The notes under the pieces were generated by a model, which was not told where the DNA came from, searched no databases, and saw only the letters and a list, made by a program, of their open reading frames with translations. This document shows positions 23,694-34,278 of a DNA stretch of 64,000 bases, in pieces. Made by a program: the position numbers and the translations under genes. The stretch's first letter is position 1, and every line of letters begins with the position of its first letter. The DNA is from Oscarella lobularis. Its lineage: Eukaryota; Porifera; Homoscleromorpha; Homosclerophorida; Oscarellidae. The stretch lies in the NCBI RefSeq assembly GCF_947507565.1, contig NC_089175.1:1477733-1541732 (forward strand), given 5' to 3'.

Positions 23694-26600
23694 CTATTTG
23701 TCCGGGCTGACGACATACAACATGACGTCACCGACAGCCACGTCTTTCGCCTGCTGACAGCTGATCGTAACTCCTCCTTGTTCAGTCAAGTGAAACGTGT
23801 CTTCATTCACCAGCGAAGTGGTGTCCAAATCCCAGCGCCCAAACTCGGGCACCGTTCGTGGACTGACGGTTGGATTCTTGTAACGTAAGACCGTGACTTG
23901 TTGAGCGTCTGACAAACGAGACTTCGACTCTCCAAGATTGCATTCATCAAAACGAAACTAACCGGTGAGGTTTCCGTCGAGACCTTCGATCCTTTTCTTG
24001 ACTTCCTCCACCGTTTCTCCGTCGTGAATGGATACGTGAAGCGTGAAATGGGGGCAAGTCGGTTGGGGATTACGGAATTCAATGACAGCGTGTGGCTGAA
24101 ATGGGAAAAACAAAGAATTTTTAGCTCTGACTTCTCCCCGCTTAAATTCCAGACCTGTGGATCTTTAGCATGAAGAACTAGATGCGGTTTGCCGGGCGAT
24201 GCTTCCTCTTGAGCCTGCAAGTCGCCTTGAGACGCCGGTAGCAGGCGAACGCCGATCAGCTATAAGAACTAAGATGAGGAGGGACAAGAGTTTTCGATCT
24301 GATTTCTTACGTCCAGAGACTTTTCAAGGTATGTCAGATTCTCTTTGAGGACTTCTTTCTGATCAAACGGAGTCGTCAAGTCCATGGCGTGGATTCCTTT
24401 CTCGGCAACGTTTCCCTTGACCAACTGCGCAAACGGCATCGCTTTTTTCATGAACTTCTTGACGTCGGGATAGTTCCTCAGCTTCGCAACAATCTCTTTG
24501 TTGTCGAGAAATGTCTTGGTGGTCTAAGGCAGACGGGATCGTGCGCGCATGCCGCACAAAGAACAAGATTACTACGCACGTCGTTGTAAGCTTCTTGCAA
24601 ACACGTCAAAATCGCCTTTTGCCAAGGCGGATACGATTCGGCTATATACAGGTCTGCGTAACGCGGTCTCTGTAAAAAAAAACGCGCTTTAGCCGTATAG
24701 TGCGGCCTTTTTGGATGAAGATTACCTCGCTGCCTTTCTTCTTTTCCGTCAACGTTCGAATGCGATGACGAAGGGTGTAAGCGCAGTCGAGGACGAAATC
24801 AAACGACTTTAGTAGAACTTCGTCGACTGGATTGGCCGCTGGCCACGGAGCGGTGACAATGTTGCCTTCCTGGTGAGAGAAGCACTCAGAGCCTTAGAGC
24901 AAATTAACTCTCAGCTCTATGAGCTTACTTTGCCTAGAAGTGACCACATGTGCTCGCAAATGTGAGGAGAAATGGGCGCGAGAAGCAACGCTTGGATCTT
25001 TTAGTGAAAACACGCGTTACGAAAGTGACCATTTTTTGTTGTAGGCATTACCTCGATAAAAAGAAAGACAAGTTTCTGATGCATTCCTCCGGAAAACGCC
25101 GTCACTTCCCTATACCTATCCCGCATAGCCTAAGGCAAAGAAATTCCAAGCTAGATAACAATGATCATCATTTAGCAGACGCACTTGGAATTCAAAGACT
25201 CCGGTTTTTAGGGCCTCCCGGAAGAGAAACGCTTCGTAGTGCTTTTCCGTTTCCACTATAGTCTGATTGATTTCACTGCGCGCAGAATTTTCAGACTCAT
25301 TTTATATAAAAGACAAACAGTAGTTAGTGAGAAATACCTTTCAAAGACTTTGTCGTGATAGGTAAATGGTCCTTGTCGCAAGCGATCACGCGATTCAATC
25401 ATTTCCTATAGGAAGACTTTCAGAATAAAAGGTGACGAAATTTCTAGAGCTCCCGTCTCCACCTTGGTCCAATCAATCATCCCGTGGAGACGAAGAATTG
25501 TTGCATTGGCGTTGATTTCGATAAAATTAGCATCCTCTACCGTATCCCCGGCATCAGCCAAGTTGAATCTGGTAACTAGAAAAAAAAAGGAATAATCAGA
25601 CAGCCCCTGACCAGAGAAAGTATATATCACCATCAGCTCCATATTTCTCCACCGATTGACTGAGAGTGAGAAAATTCCCCGTGGACTTGGACATCTAAAC
25701 GAAAACCCCGCCTTTCATAAAAAAAGTCTCCACACTTAATTATTTATTCAAAGATTTCAATAGGGTGTGCAGCGCTTGCTTTTGTCCGAGTCTAACATAG
25801 AGCGCGTATCTCGCGCGCGACCCGAGACTCGCGTCGCGTCCAAATCTCTCCAAATCGGCGTCGAGATCGTCGTCGAACTCGGCCAAACGCTTCGACGCGA
25901 CGTCTCTCGCGAACGCCTTGCAAGACGCCGACGAATAATCGATGCCGTCGTCGCTCTCCCACTCGGCGAACTCCGCCGCGCTCAGACCGAGCAAATAGGC
26001 CAACGAAACGAGCGCTTCGTCGCACTGGCCGCGCGCGTTCACGTCGAACGCGTCCTCGTCGACGTCGATGTTGAGTAGCTCGCAAATCGAAACGAAACGA
26101 TCGTCCAATCCCCCGTCGCCGCGCTCTCGCGCCACGTTGCGCACGATTCCCACATTGATTGAGATCGTGTCGTTGGGATTCGGACATCGTTCTGCGAAAC
26201 CGTATCCTAGCAACAGCTCGTCGTTTCCCAGGGAACCGTACGTATTGAAAATTTCCTCGCCGGCTCGAATCGATCGACAGGCGACGACGTCGAGTCGATC
26301 GGCTCGATGAACGATTCGCGCGTTATTGCGCGATTGATGGTTGAGTATGTCGGCGCCGGGTACCATGGCAACGGCGACGTAAGGATTACGAATTGAATCG
26401 TTGGTGAAACTGTAAGCGCTCACGAACGCGACCATTTTCTCGTACATTTCTAGCGATTTGTCGCGAAAGAGTGCGTCGTGGCGTTCGACGAAAGGCCGTA
26501 CAATATTCGCGTAATCGGCGCGAATCTGCGCAAGGCGGCGATCGCGACGCGCAACGAGACGCGTGCCGCCCAGCAAGGCGACGACCTCGTCGCGCGGCCA

Positions 26601-29600
26601 GCGAGTCGGCGAGTCGATCGTCGCCGCGTCGGCGCACACGTCGAAGTAGGGACGCCAGAACGAGTCGGGATCGGCGTATTCGTGCATGAGAACGATGAGA
26701 AGGGGAAGCCAAGCGTTCGAATCGGGTTCGAGCGGCTCCGCGACGTTCGTCGACGGCACGAGGCCGTCGACGACGAGTTTTTGAACGATGTTTTCGGCTC
26801 GCGACGAGGCGAGCGATAGCGTGGCGGCGCGGGGGATCGAGAGAAGGCGTTCGCCTTTGCGAATCTTCGCGCGAGCTACCAGGCCGATTTGAGCGCACGA
26901 TCCTTCGTTCGTTATGGCGACTTTGCTCGCCACGTGCAATTTGACCGCTTGGCACCAGTCTTCGAAGGCTTTTACTCTCTTTGCCGTTGTTTCATCCATT
27001 TGGGGGGGCCCACTTACTACACACTAACCCACGTGACCCTATATTTACCTTTTCAGAATTCAACATAAGGTGACCGTTTGCTCTCACGCCACGAGGCCAC
27101 CTGTAGAACATATTCGCTCACTAGTTTGTACAAAAATGTCTTGACTTACTTGCTGCTGTCATTCGACCAAACTGCCACGTGGTTATAGAGGAAATAGGTC
27201 AAGTGGTTGGGCACTAGATCTTTGCCTGATACTCGAAGATCCAGAGGATACCAGTATTGGAACTCTTGTCGCAGCTTACTGAAAAAAAACCAGATGCATC
27301 ACGCTTGTGTGTGTCTGCGGAATATGCTCTCACTTCAAAGCAGCATCTGTGATTGCAGTCGTTGGCTTTGGAGCATCAAGAAAAAACACGTAATTCCAGA
27401 CGTCCGGAGTCATTTGCTCGGGCCTGATAAACAAGAAATTGATAAGGGCTCGTCGAAAACGGCCCAATTCTTACTTGATTCCCAACGGTCCTGGCTTAGA
27501 TCCATCCACAGTTCCCCCGTGCAGAAGATGACTCACTGTATAGTAGGCCATATAGATTGTTGAGTCAGAAAGAGATTCGATCAGATATTGAGGATCCCAA
27601 GGAAGTTTCGTGCCTATCACACCAGATACTAGTAAACAAAATATCAGCTAAACTCCTTTTCTTTCTACCAAGTCCGTAGCTGCGGGAACAGGCGTGTTCG
27701 TGCAGCCAGTCGAGAGTGGCAACGAAATTGTGCCTCACATCTTCAGAAAAGCTTCGTAGTAGGAGATGACGTTGGCATGAAGAACCGCCGTATAAAACTA
27801 ATTCTTACGTGTTGACGTTTTTCAATGCTTCGGCGACTATTTCCTTCCAAGCCGCATCACCGTAATCAAGAAACCTGTAAGAGCAATAATGTGCATATAC
27901 CGTATGTGACTTTGGCACACGAAACGTACCATTGGTCACAGAGAGCTACAATGCAATTGTCTCCAGATCTAGAAACGACTTTTTTCTCTGGTTCCTGATA
28001 CATAATGGCTTCGTTCTACGAAGAAAGGCTTCGTCCCACAAGAACTCTACTTTAGGAGAATTTTTACCGCGTCGGTCATTTTCTTCTGGACAGACTTCTT
28101 GACGTCTTGAACTTTCTTTCCTTTCCATTCTCCGATAATCATAACCTGAACTTGCAGTTTACTCACAAAGATCCTCTACGTCGTCGTCTCTTTGATACCC
28201 CGTCATAAAATCCAGCTTTGTAGACCTTCTCCTTTGCCTCTTGCAGCATTGCTGTATCATTCTGGCTCTTGATTTTCAACTTCTCGCAGATGACTGGTGC
28301 AGCCAAATCGCCATATTCGTCCGTGCGAATAATTGGAATCTAATGACTTCAGAAAGTCAAAGAAAAAAAGTTCAAAAGTAACAGAAACTCTGACCGGCTC
28401 AAAGGGTAAGACCATGTGATCTTTTATGCCGTACTTTTTCCGCAAAGGCTACAGAAACAAACAGAGTACATCTCTTCTGTATGTTCTCATATTGTCGCAC
28501 GTACTCACCTCTTTGTTTTTGAGATCCTGCAAAGCAGCGTAGTCATCAGGTGCATCTGAAGGAACTGACGTCACAATACCGGTGCCTACAAAAAAACATT
28601 TTATCATCATTTTTACGCAGAGGCTTCTCTCCACGGTACCTTTGTCTGCTTTGACTGTCAACATAGGCAGCGTGTACACAACGTCGAACGACGTCAACGG
28701 AGCCTTCAGTCCAACTCCCATTATATCCTGCAATAATATCATCAGTGCGAGGAACACGTTTTCATTCTTCTTCTAAATTACTATTCCCGTGAATTCAAGC
28801 AGAACTTCCACTTCGTTTTCCGTTGCAGTCAGGCCTTGATAGGCCATATTGAGCGCTGCCCTCTCGGTGGCGACGTAGACTTCGTCTCCCTTTGCCTTAA
28901 AGGCCACGTACTGTAAACCAACGCTTATAGACAAAATAACAACATAGAACAATTAAACCTTAAGATGAGGGCCAACCCAACAGTTCGTCTGCCCGTACAT
29001 TGTCTCGGGTCTCAGCGTCGCAGCAACGAGAGACACGCGTTTTCCAGCCAAAGGCCTGCCAAATCATTGTCAGCCAATCATTTATTCATATATCGCAATG
29101 ACTTCAGCTTATCAGGAAACGGTTCGACGAGCCTGAGTTTGATTCCAGTGTACTCTTGAGGACCGAATCCCTAAGAAAGCCAGCTCCAGCAATTCTTAGA
29201 AGCATTCAAATGGACCCACTTCTCCTTCAGAACGATCGTGATCCATGCACGGCTGTCCGTCCTTCACACTGTATATCGTATATCTAATAAAGGACGCGCG
29301 TCCTCCGTTTAGTGACGTTCTATGACACTTATTTTTTATGCACCTCTTTCCAAATTTGATTCTATTGCCTTTCTTTAGCGTCATAAAGTGCCAGCGCACA
29401 AATGAATCGTAGTATGGATTGGCGTCTGTCGTGATGAACGAGCGTCGCCAGTCCACCTTGAGACCCAAACTACGCAAATCGGACTCGGCCAAGGGTGGGA
29501 AGTATTTCAACCAATACTCCGCTTCGGCAAACCTAGGAAGATCCTTGGCTAGGAGGGAGTGACTTCGTATCTGGCAATGACTCCCTTACTTTCCTATTTC

Positions 29601-30463
29601 CTCGTCTAACACGCCCATTGCCCGCATGATTTGCCACTGATACCTCAGTCCTCCCGTTTTGGCAACCACTTTAGATTTTGCCTACCAAAGATAGTATTTG
29701 AAAACGCTTTTTAATTTCTTTGTTTCTCACTTTCGTTGGCCCTTTTGCTCCTGGATCAGTTTTTCCTGCCTCCTTTGTTCCTTCGCTTTCGTCGGCAGGA
29801 AAAACAGGTGGACAACCGAACTGTTCGATTTCTCTTTTCAATTTGTCGGCACATGCCTGCAGCGAACATATCTGACAAGTAGAAACAAAGACATCTGTGA
29901 AGAAACCTTGATTGGCATTCCAGTGCAATGAAATCCAAAGGGAAATAGGCAGTCCTTTCCTTTCATTTTATAGTATCCAACGGCAAACTAAGAAACCATT
30001 TCAAAAACGACGTCTCTTCCCTACTAAAATCTCACTTCCGCCTGTGATAACAAAAAAAGTAGTTTACCCATAAGATTTTTTTATTAATTAATGTTTCCAA
30101 CGTACTTTTGATATGGTAAAGGTGTGACCCAAATGCAGACGACCGTTCATGTACGGATAGGGAAACGTCACGAAAAATTTATTTTTCGAACTAGAAACGA
30201 GATTACGTCATAATTTGGCAGAATTGACCAATTACCCCTTCTTTTGCTCGGGCTACGATAAAGCAAGAGAGAAAAATGCCATAATGTTTTGGTCTAGGTA
30301 CTTCTACGTACTGCATTCGCTTGAAATGTTTTCTGCTCTTCCCATTTTTGCTGGATCGCGCGTTCGTTGCGTCTCAGCGCGTCGCGCTTTGTCGTCGGAT
30401 GCTGAGTCTAGAAAAGCAATCGGCTGCTAGGCGAAAAACGTCGCTGAAAAAACTCACTGTCAT
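23694..30463 (-). CDS. LARS1: Leucyl-tRNA synthetase, cytosolic
   Basis: This enzyme charges tRNA-Leu and, in animals, senses leucine for mTORC1. The start is ATG 30461-30463. After only two codons (Met-Thr) a short intron follows, then [16 protein letters not shown] (about 30370-30410). The class I HIGH motif appears as HLGH within [17 protein letters not shown] (about 30115-30165). [17 protein letters not shown] (about 27050-27100) and MSKSTGNF (25694 down) form the KMSKS region, split by an intron between K and [17 protein letters not shown] follows (about 25530-25570). The C-terminus ([10 protein letters not shown]...[19 protein letters not shown] 23694-23696) matches the eukaryote-specific extension. 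About 25 exons with mostly short introns; the exception, 25695-27048, contains another gene. The gene is full length and looks intact. Confidence 0.93.
25740..26999 (-). CDS. SETD6/Rubisco-LSMT-like SET-domain lysine methyltransferase, nested in a LARS1 intron
   Basis: An uninterrupted 419-residue frame from ATG 26997-26999 to TAA 25740-25742. SET-domain features are: [18 protein letters not shown] (start of SET), [12 protein letters not shown] and FWRPYFDV (i-SET of the LSMT subgroup), [13 protein letters not shown] (the NHS-type SAM-binding motif, here NHQ), [21 protein letters not shown] (the C-terminal knot Tyr), and a helical Rubis-subs-bind-like C-terminal domain. This is the class that includes SETD6 and SETD3. 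SETD6 methylates RelA and other proteins; the substrate here is unknown. It lies on the same strand as LARS1, 49 bp from the intron donor and 45 bp from the acceptor, with no introns itself, so a retrogene origin is plausible. GC and codon use look like the host genes. Confidence 0.88.
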   Translation of the reverse strand: MDETTAKRVKAFEDWCQAVKLHVASKVAITNEGSCAQIGLVARAKIRKGERLLSIPRAATLSLASSRAENIVQKLVVDGLVPSTNVAEPLEPDSNAWLPLLIVLMHEYADPDSFWRPYFDVCADAATIDSPTRWPRDEVVALLGGTRLVARRDRRLAQIRADYANIVRPFVERHDALFRDKSLEMYEKMVAFVSAYSFTNDSIRNPYVAVAMVPGADILNHQSRNNARIVHRADRLDVVACRSIRAGEEIFNTYGSLGNDELLLGYGFAERCPNPNDTISINVGIVRNVARERGDGGLDDRFVSICELLNIDVDEDAFDVNARGQCDEALVSLAYLLGLSAAEFAEWESDDGIDYSSASCKAFARDVASKRLAEFDDDLDADLERFGRDASLGSRARYALYVRLGQKQALHTLLKSLNK

Positions 30464-30754
30464 TCTCGGGCGAGTAGATCAGAGTACATGTATGAGTACT
30501 ACGAGTCGAAAGTAGTGCACGGAGCCTCACGGAGCCAGCACGTGTACTTTTTAGCGCGAGCCTGATGGAGAGGCGACGTCATAAGGACGACGTCATGGTG
30601 GGTAGCGCGTGGGAGAATGGTGGTTGTTGTCACATGACGCCAGGTCACGCTACTTTTGCTGTCCGACGCCAGTCACGCCACTGCTTGTGCCTGGTGCCCA
30701 CGTATCCTTCTCTTTCCGTCTCGTTTCCTCCTACATCTTTCGCCTGTCAACGCA
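30464..30754. promoter_or_regulatory. Shared divergent promoter region of LARS1 and the first saposin gene
   Basis: Only 291 bp separate the LARS1 ATG (-) from the saposin-gene ATG (+). The stretch holds TGACGTCA-like half sites (GACGTCATAAGGACGACGTCATGG at about 30573-30597, i.e. two GACGTCAT CRE-type copies). No clear TATA box. Regulatory role is inferred from position. Confidence 0.5.
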
Positions 30755-31512
30755 ATGAATGCTATTATCATCGTATCGGCTCTAGTCGCTCTCGCCAGCG
30801 CTCGCGTTGTGGTAAGCCCGCCGTGACGCATCACAGAAAAAAAAACCCGTAAAATAGAACTCTCGCTTTCCCGCGACAAGCGCATGATTCGCACGCGATT
30901 CCTCCAGACGTTCTACCCACGTGGGGGGCCCCCTTTCAAGTTCACCCTTTTTTCCCCATGTAGAACGTCCCAAAACCCGAAGGCGCGCTCGTCTGCGAAG
31001 TGTGCAAATTAGTCGCAACCGAACTGAAGAATCTGGTCGGCAACGGAACGAACGTCGAAGCGGCTCTGAAAAAAGTCTGCTCCGAACTCCCAAGCGAACT
31101 CAAAAGCGAATGCGAAACCCTGGTAAAGGAATACGGAAGTGAAATCATATCAATTTTCAACAGCGTTACCCCGGATGAGCTATGCAATTTCATTCACCTA
31201 TGCGATTCGGCACGAGTGCCCGTTGTCGACCTACGTGGATCGCCTGAACTCGTCGAGGACAACCACGTTGAGAGCAATCTGACGTGCGGACTCTGCGAGA
31301 AGGTTGTCGGCGAGTTGCAAAGCTTGCTGAAGAATAACAGCACCGAGGAGGCGGTCATCGATGCCTTGAATAAAGTCTGCAATCTTATGCCGTCGTCTAT
31401 CTCTTCCGAGTGCTCGCAGCTTGTCAATACGTATGTCAAGGAAATCATTGGTGTCTTCGTTGAGGAGTCCGCTGAGGAGCTGTGCAGTCTAGTTTCTTTG
31501 TGCGTCGACTGA
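30755..31512 (+). CDS. Secreted protein with two saposin B domains
   Basis: Two exons: 30755-30811 encodes a signal peptide (MNAIIIVSALVALASARVV) and 30964-31512 the mature part, 201 residues in all. Domain 1 starts LVCEVCKLVATELKN and ends LCNFIHLC; domain 2 starts LTCGLCEKVVGELQS and ends LCSLVSLC. Each has the six-cysteine saposin pattern (CxxC, C...C, C...C) with N-glycosylation sites (NGT, NST). Saposin B domains bind lipids in lysosomes or act as amoebapore-like secreted effectors; which applies here is unknown. It is a close paralogue of the gene at 32126. Confidence 0.88.
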
Positions 31513-31775
31513 GCGCGCGAAGAGTTTGGTGAGTCTGAGCATGGGAACTGAGACTCTGTGCTGTCTGTGGTCATTTGCATTGTCATCCGTTTGTTTGTCG
31601 TTTTCGTCCGTGTGGGTGAATCCCCTGTACGTGAAATAGAAAGTAGATGTACTGTGGTCAAATAAAGCGCCTTGGCAGTTAGCAACAGAGTGACCATATA
31701 CCGCCATTGCTCTTGTCGTCTCGGTGGGATAGACTAGTTTTTCCAAGGTTAAAGAAAAAAATGAGCGAAAAAATT

Positions 31776-31864
31776 CGACCCTGCCAGGATTCGAACCTGG
31801 AATCTCCTGATCGCCGCCACTTCTAGGTCGTAGTCAGACGCGTTGACCATTGCGCCACAAGGCC
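31776..31864 (-). tRNA. tRNA-Arg (ACG) with a 16-nt intron
   Basis: The reverse strand gives acceptor GGCCTTG/CAGGGTC (with G-T pairs), D arm GGCGCAATGGTCAACGC, anticodon stem TCTGA/TCAGG, loop CT-ACG-A, an extra 16 nt (CCTAGAAGTGGCGGCG) after position 37, and T arm CCAGGTTCGAATCCTGG. Discriminator is G. Apart from the insert it matches animal tRNA-Arg(ACG). Confidence 0.88.
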
Positions 31865-32125
31865 GATATCTGAGGACGAGGGGAGAATTCCCCTCCTTAC
31901 TTTCAGCAAACTCTTCCAGCAGCTTTCATCTTGGATCAAGCGTTCAGATGAGAATAGCGTTCATCGACGTCGTCATGGCAGCTATGGAATGATCATGGAG
32001 AGATTCATTGTTGTCAACATTTTCTCACTTGACCCATATATATAGATCTAGTCTGACGCACCTACAATTTGTACGTGCAGCTGGCGCCCCACCGTTTAGT
32101 TTCTCCTTGACTTTCTGTTGGCGCA

Positions 32126-32790
32126 ATGAAAGGAACTATCATCATATCGGCTCTAGTCTCTCTCGCTAGCGCTCGCGTAGTGGTAAGATTACATATCGGG
32201 GCCGGATATAGTGACGCATCACGAAAAACAAAACTATAGCCGTTCTCGCTGTGTAGAATGTCCCAAAACCCGAAGGCGACTCAGAGCTCGGCGTTTGCCA
32301 AGTGTGCAAATTCGTTGCAGCTGAACTGAAGAAGCTGGTCAGCAACGAAACGGAAGTCGAAGCGGTTCTAAAGAAAGTCTGCTCCTTTCTCCCGGGCAAA
32401 CTCGAAAGCACATGCAACAACTTGGTGAACGAATACGCAAGTGAAATAATAGCCGTTCTCAACAACGCCTCCCCTGATGTGCTATGTAATCTCATTGGCT
32501 TGTGCAAGTCAGCTGAAGTACCAATTGCCAAAGATGAACTCGTTGAGGACGACCGCGCCGAGGGCGACCTGACGTGCGAGATGGCTGTCGGCGAGTTGCA
32601 ACGTGTGCTGAAGAATAACAACACACAGAAGGAGAACAGTATCAATGCTGTGAATAAACTCTGCCACCAATACTTGCATTTGCCGTGCTCAAGCATTCTT
32701 ATGGAAATCATTGATGTTTTCCAAAATGAGCCGGCTGAAGAATGGTGCAGTGTGATTACTTTGTGTGCCGGTGGAGCGCGAAAAATTTGA
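32126..32790 (+). CDS. Secreted saposin-like protein with one intact and one degenerate domain
   Basis: Exon 1 (32126-32182) encodes the signal peptide MKGTIIISALVSLASARVV; exon 2 (32257-32790) follows, 196 residues in total. Domain 1 (GVCQVCKFVAAELKK...LCNLIGLC) has all six Cys. Domain 2 begins LTCEMAVGELQRVLK. Compared with the upstream paralogue it has lost the second Cys of the CxxC pair through a small in-frame deletion, and its distal region is altered (NKLCHQYLHLPC). So the second fold is probably not disulphide-closed normally. Exon 1 and the splice position match the gene at 30755, a local duplication with the tRNA-Arg between the copies. Confidence 0.82.
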
Positions 32791-33107
32791 TGTCAAAATT
32801 CCTGGATGAATCTGATCACAGGAAAATTGAGACTTTGCTGTCTGTCGTCGTTTGCATGTCTTTTTTTGTCCTTGCGCGTGAAATAGATACCGTCGTGAAA
32901 TAGACCAATTTGTCGGACCACCGGGGGGAAAGTCGATAATTCTATGAAGAAGTGACGATGAAGAAGTGAATCTAATGGAAGTCGCTGATTTGAGGATGTC
33001 CAATTCCAGAGATTCCGCCGCAAAGTCACGAGGAAGGTGGTGGCGTGGTCCATTGTTCTCGACGTTCCGGTACATTTCCATAGACGCTCCTATCTCTGCC
33101 GCACACG

Positions 33108-33804
33108 ATGAAATTCCTTCTCGTCGTTTTGAGCCTCTTCTTTGTGAATTATGCTAGCGCTATAAGCGTCCAGGCACGTTCATCGAGTGGTAACCCCCGA
33201 GTCCTCCGGCTCACCGAGGGGAGGGGGACCCCTCGTGCCAGTTGGATAAAAACGTCATCTTTTTCAGAGCGCCGTTAAGGCAGCGGTCGAGCCGGTCGTG
33301 ATTGAAGGGCCGGACAGCCCGGAATTCCTTCTCTGCTGGATATGAAAGCTGAACGTGTGGACGGTCGCAAAAAATCCTCGGACACAACGAGACGAAAAAC
33401 GAGAACCTCCTTCTCAAAGTGTGCGACTACGTTCCGAGGCAATACAAAATTCCGTGTCAACTCGCAGTCAAAACTTTCGGCGACCAAATCATCAGTAAAG
33501 CGTACGCCGTCGTACGTCTGCAAACGTATTCACCTTTGCTGGTTCAGCGACAACTCAATTAAGCGATCGCATCGGAGACGCGGAAATGATTGCCACAGAG
33601 AAGAAAAAGAAGACGACTTGCGGACAGTGCGAAGGAATCGTGAGTGACACGCAACAGGCGTTCGCGAACGACATCATCAGAAATGCTATCATCGAAAATG
33701 TTCCCAACTTCTGCGATTTGAAGAAGCTCATGCGCGCCATTACCGTTGAGGGGCCCAAGTCGCTGTGCACGGTGAGTGGCATGTGCGAAGGCGTGGGAAT
33801 CTGA
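33108..33804 (+). pseudogene. Saposin-like gene interrupted by a stop codon and a frameshift
   Basis: Exon 1 (from ATG 33108) encodes a signal peptide (MKFLLVVLSLFFVNYASA). Exon 2 starts near 33268 and leads to SPEFLLCWI followed by TGA at 33343-33345, exactly where the second Cys of the saposin CxxC is expected. The domain continues in another frame beyond a run of six A at 33369-33374 (LLLKVCDYVPRQYKIPC). A 50-bp intron near 33502-33551 then joins in phase to TCGQCEGIVSDTQQAF and CTVSGMC, ending at TGA 33802-33804. Two defects argue for a pseudogene; a sequencing error in the A run plus a recoded TGA is a less likely alternative. A hairpin element sits 20 bp after the stop. Confidence 0.65.
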
Positions 33805-33815
33805 AGTTGAGCGCT

Positions 33816-33824
33816 AGGCCGACT
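33816..33824. repeat. 9-bp target duplication, left copy
   Basis: AGGCCGACT, repeated exactly at 33927-33935, on either side of the hairpin element. Confidence 0.8.
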
Positions 33825-33926
33825 TAGCCTCGCGGAGCCAGGCCCTACTGAGCAGGGCGTGGTCCTCACTGCCTACGAGCAGTGAGGACCACGCCCTGCT
33901 CAGTAGGGCCTGGCTCCGCGAGGCTA
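33825..33926. mobile_element. 102-bp perfect foldback mini-element
   Basis: Arms of 48 bp (33825-33872 and 33879-33926) are perfect reverse complements with a 6-nt loop CTACGA. The outer ends are TAGCCTCGCG / CGCGAGGCTA. A 9-bp direct repeat (AGGCCGACT) flanks it, as expected of a transposition. It has no coding capacity. The 9-bp duplication fits a Mutator-type mobiliser, which is inference. Confidence 0.82.
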
Positions 33927-33935
33927 AGGCCGACT

Positions 33936-34278
33936 GGTGGGAGTATATACGCGCCCTTCATAGATGGCACTGCGCTCGTTTGTCTTGGGTGTTCGTTTCG
34001 TTGTTCTGTTTTTTTTTCTTGGGTGTCTTGTCGGAACATCATCATGTCATCCTCACGACATCCATAAATTGCATTATTTTGCCTCTTTACCATAATTTGT
34101 CGGTCACTCTCATTGGTCCGATTCTCCGACGAGGCTTCCAATATCACGCAGCTATATAAATAGACACGTCTCTTAGACTCGTGACGACTCACGTGAGAGG
34201 GCGGTACGTGCGCAATCGCTCATTCTGTTTGGGAAAAACCAGCAGCCTTCTTGAACTTATTTTGCCTCCTGAAAAGCA
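33936..34278. other. Intergenic region upstream of prosaposin
   Basis: No gene seen. AT-rich with a T-run near 34010 and a possible TATA-like GCTATATAAATAG at about 34150-34162, about 120 bp upstream of the prosaposin ATG, a reasonable promoter candidate. Confidence 0.45.

Noticed and set aside
33343-33345. Selenocysteine codon in the saposin pseudogene
   Set aside because: A frameshift follows within 30 bp and no SECIS-like structure was recognised; the nearby strong hairpin is an inserted element.
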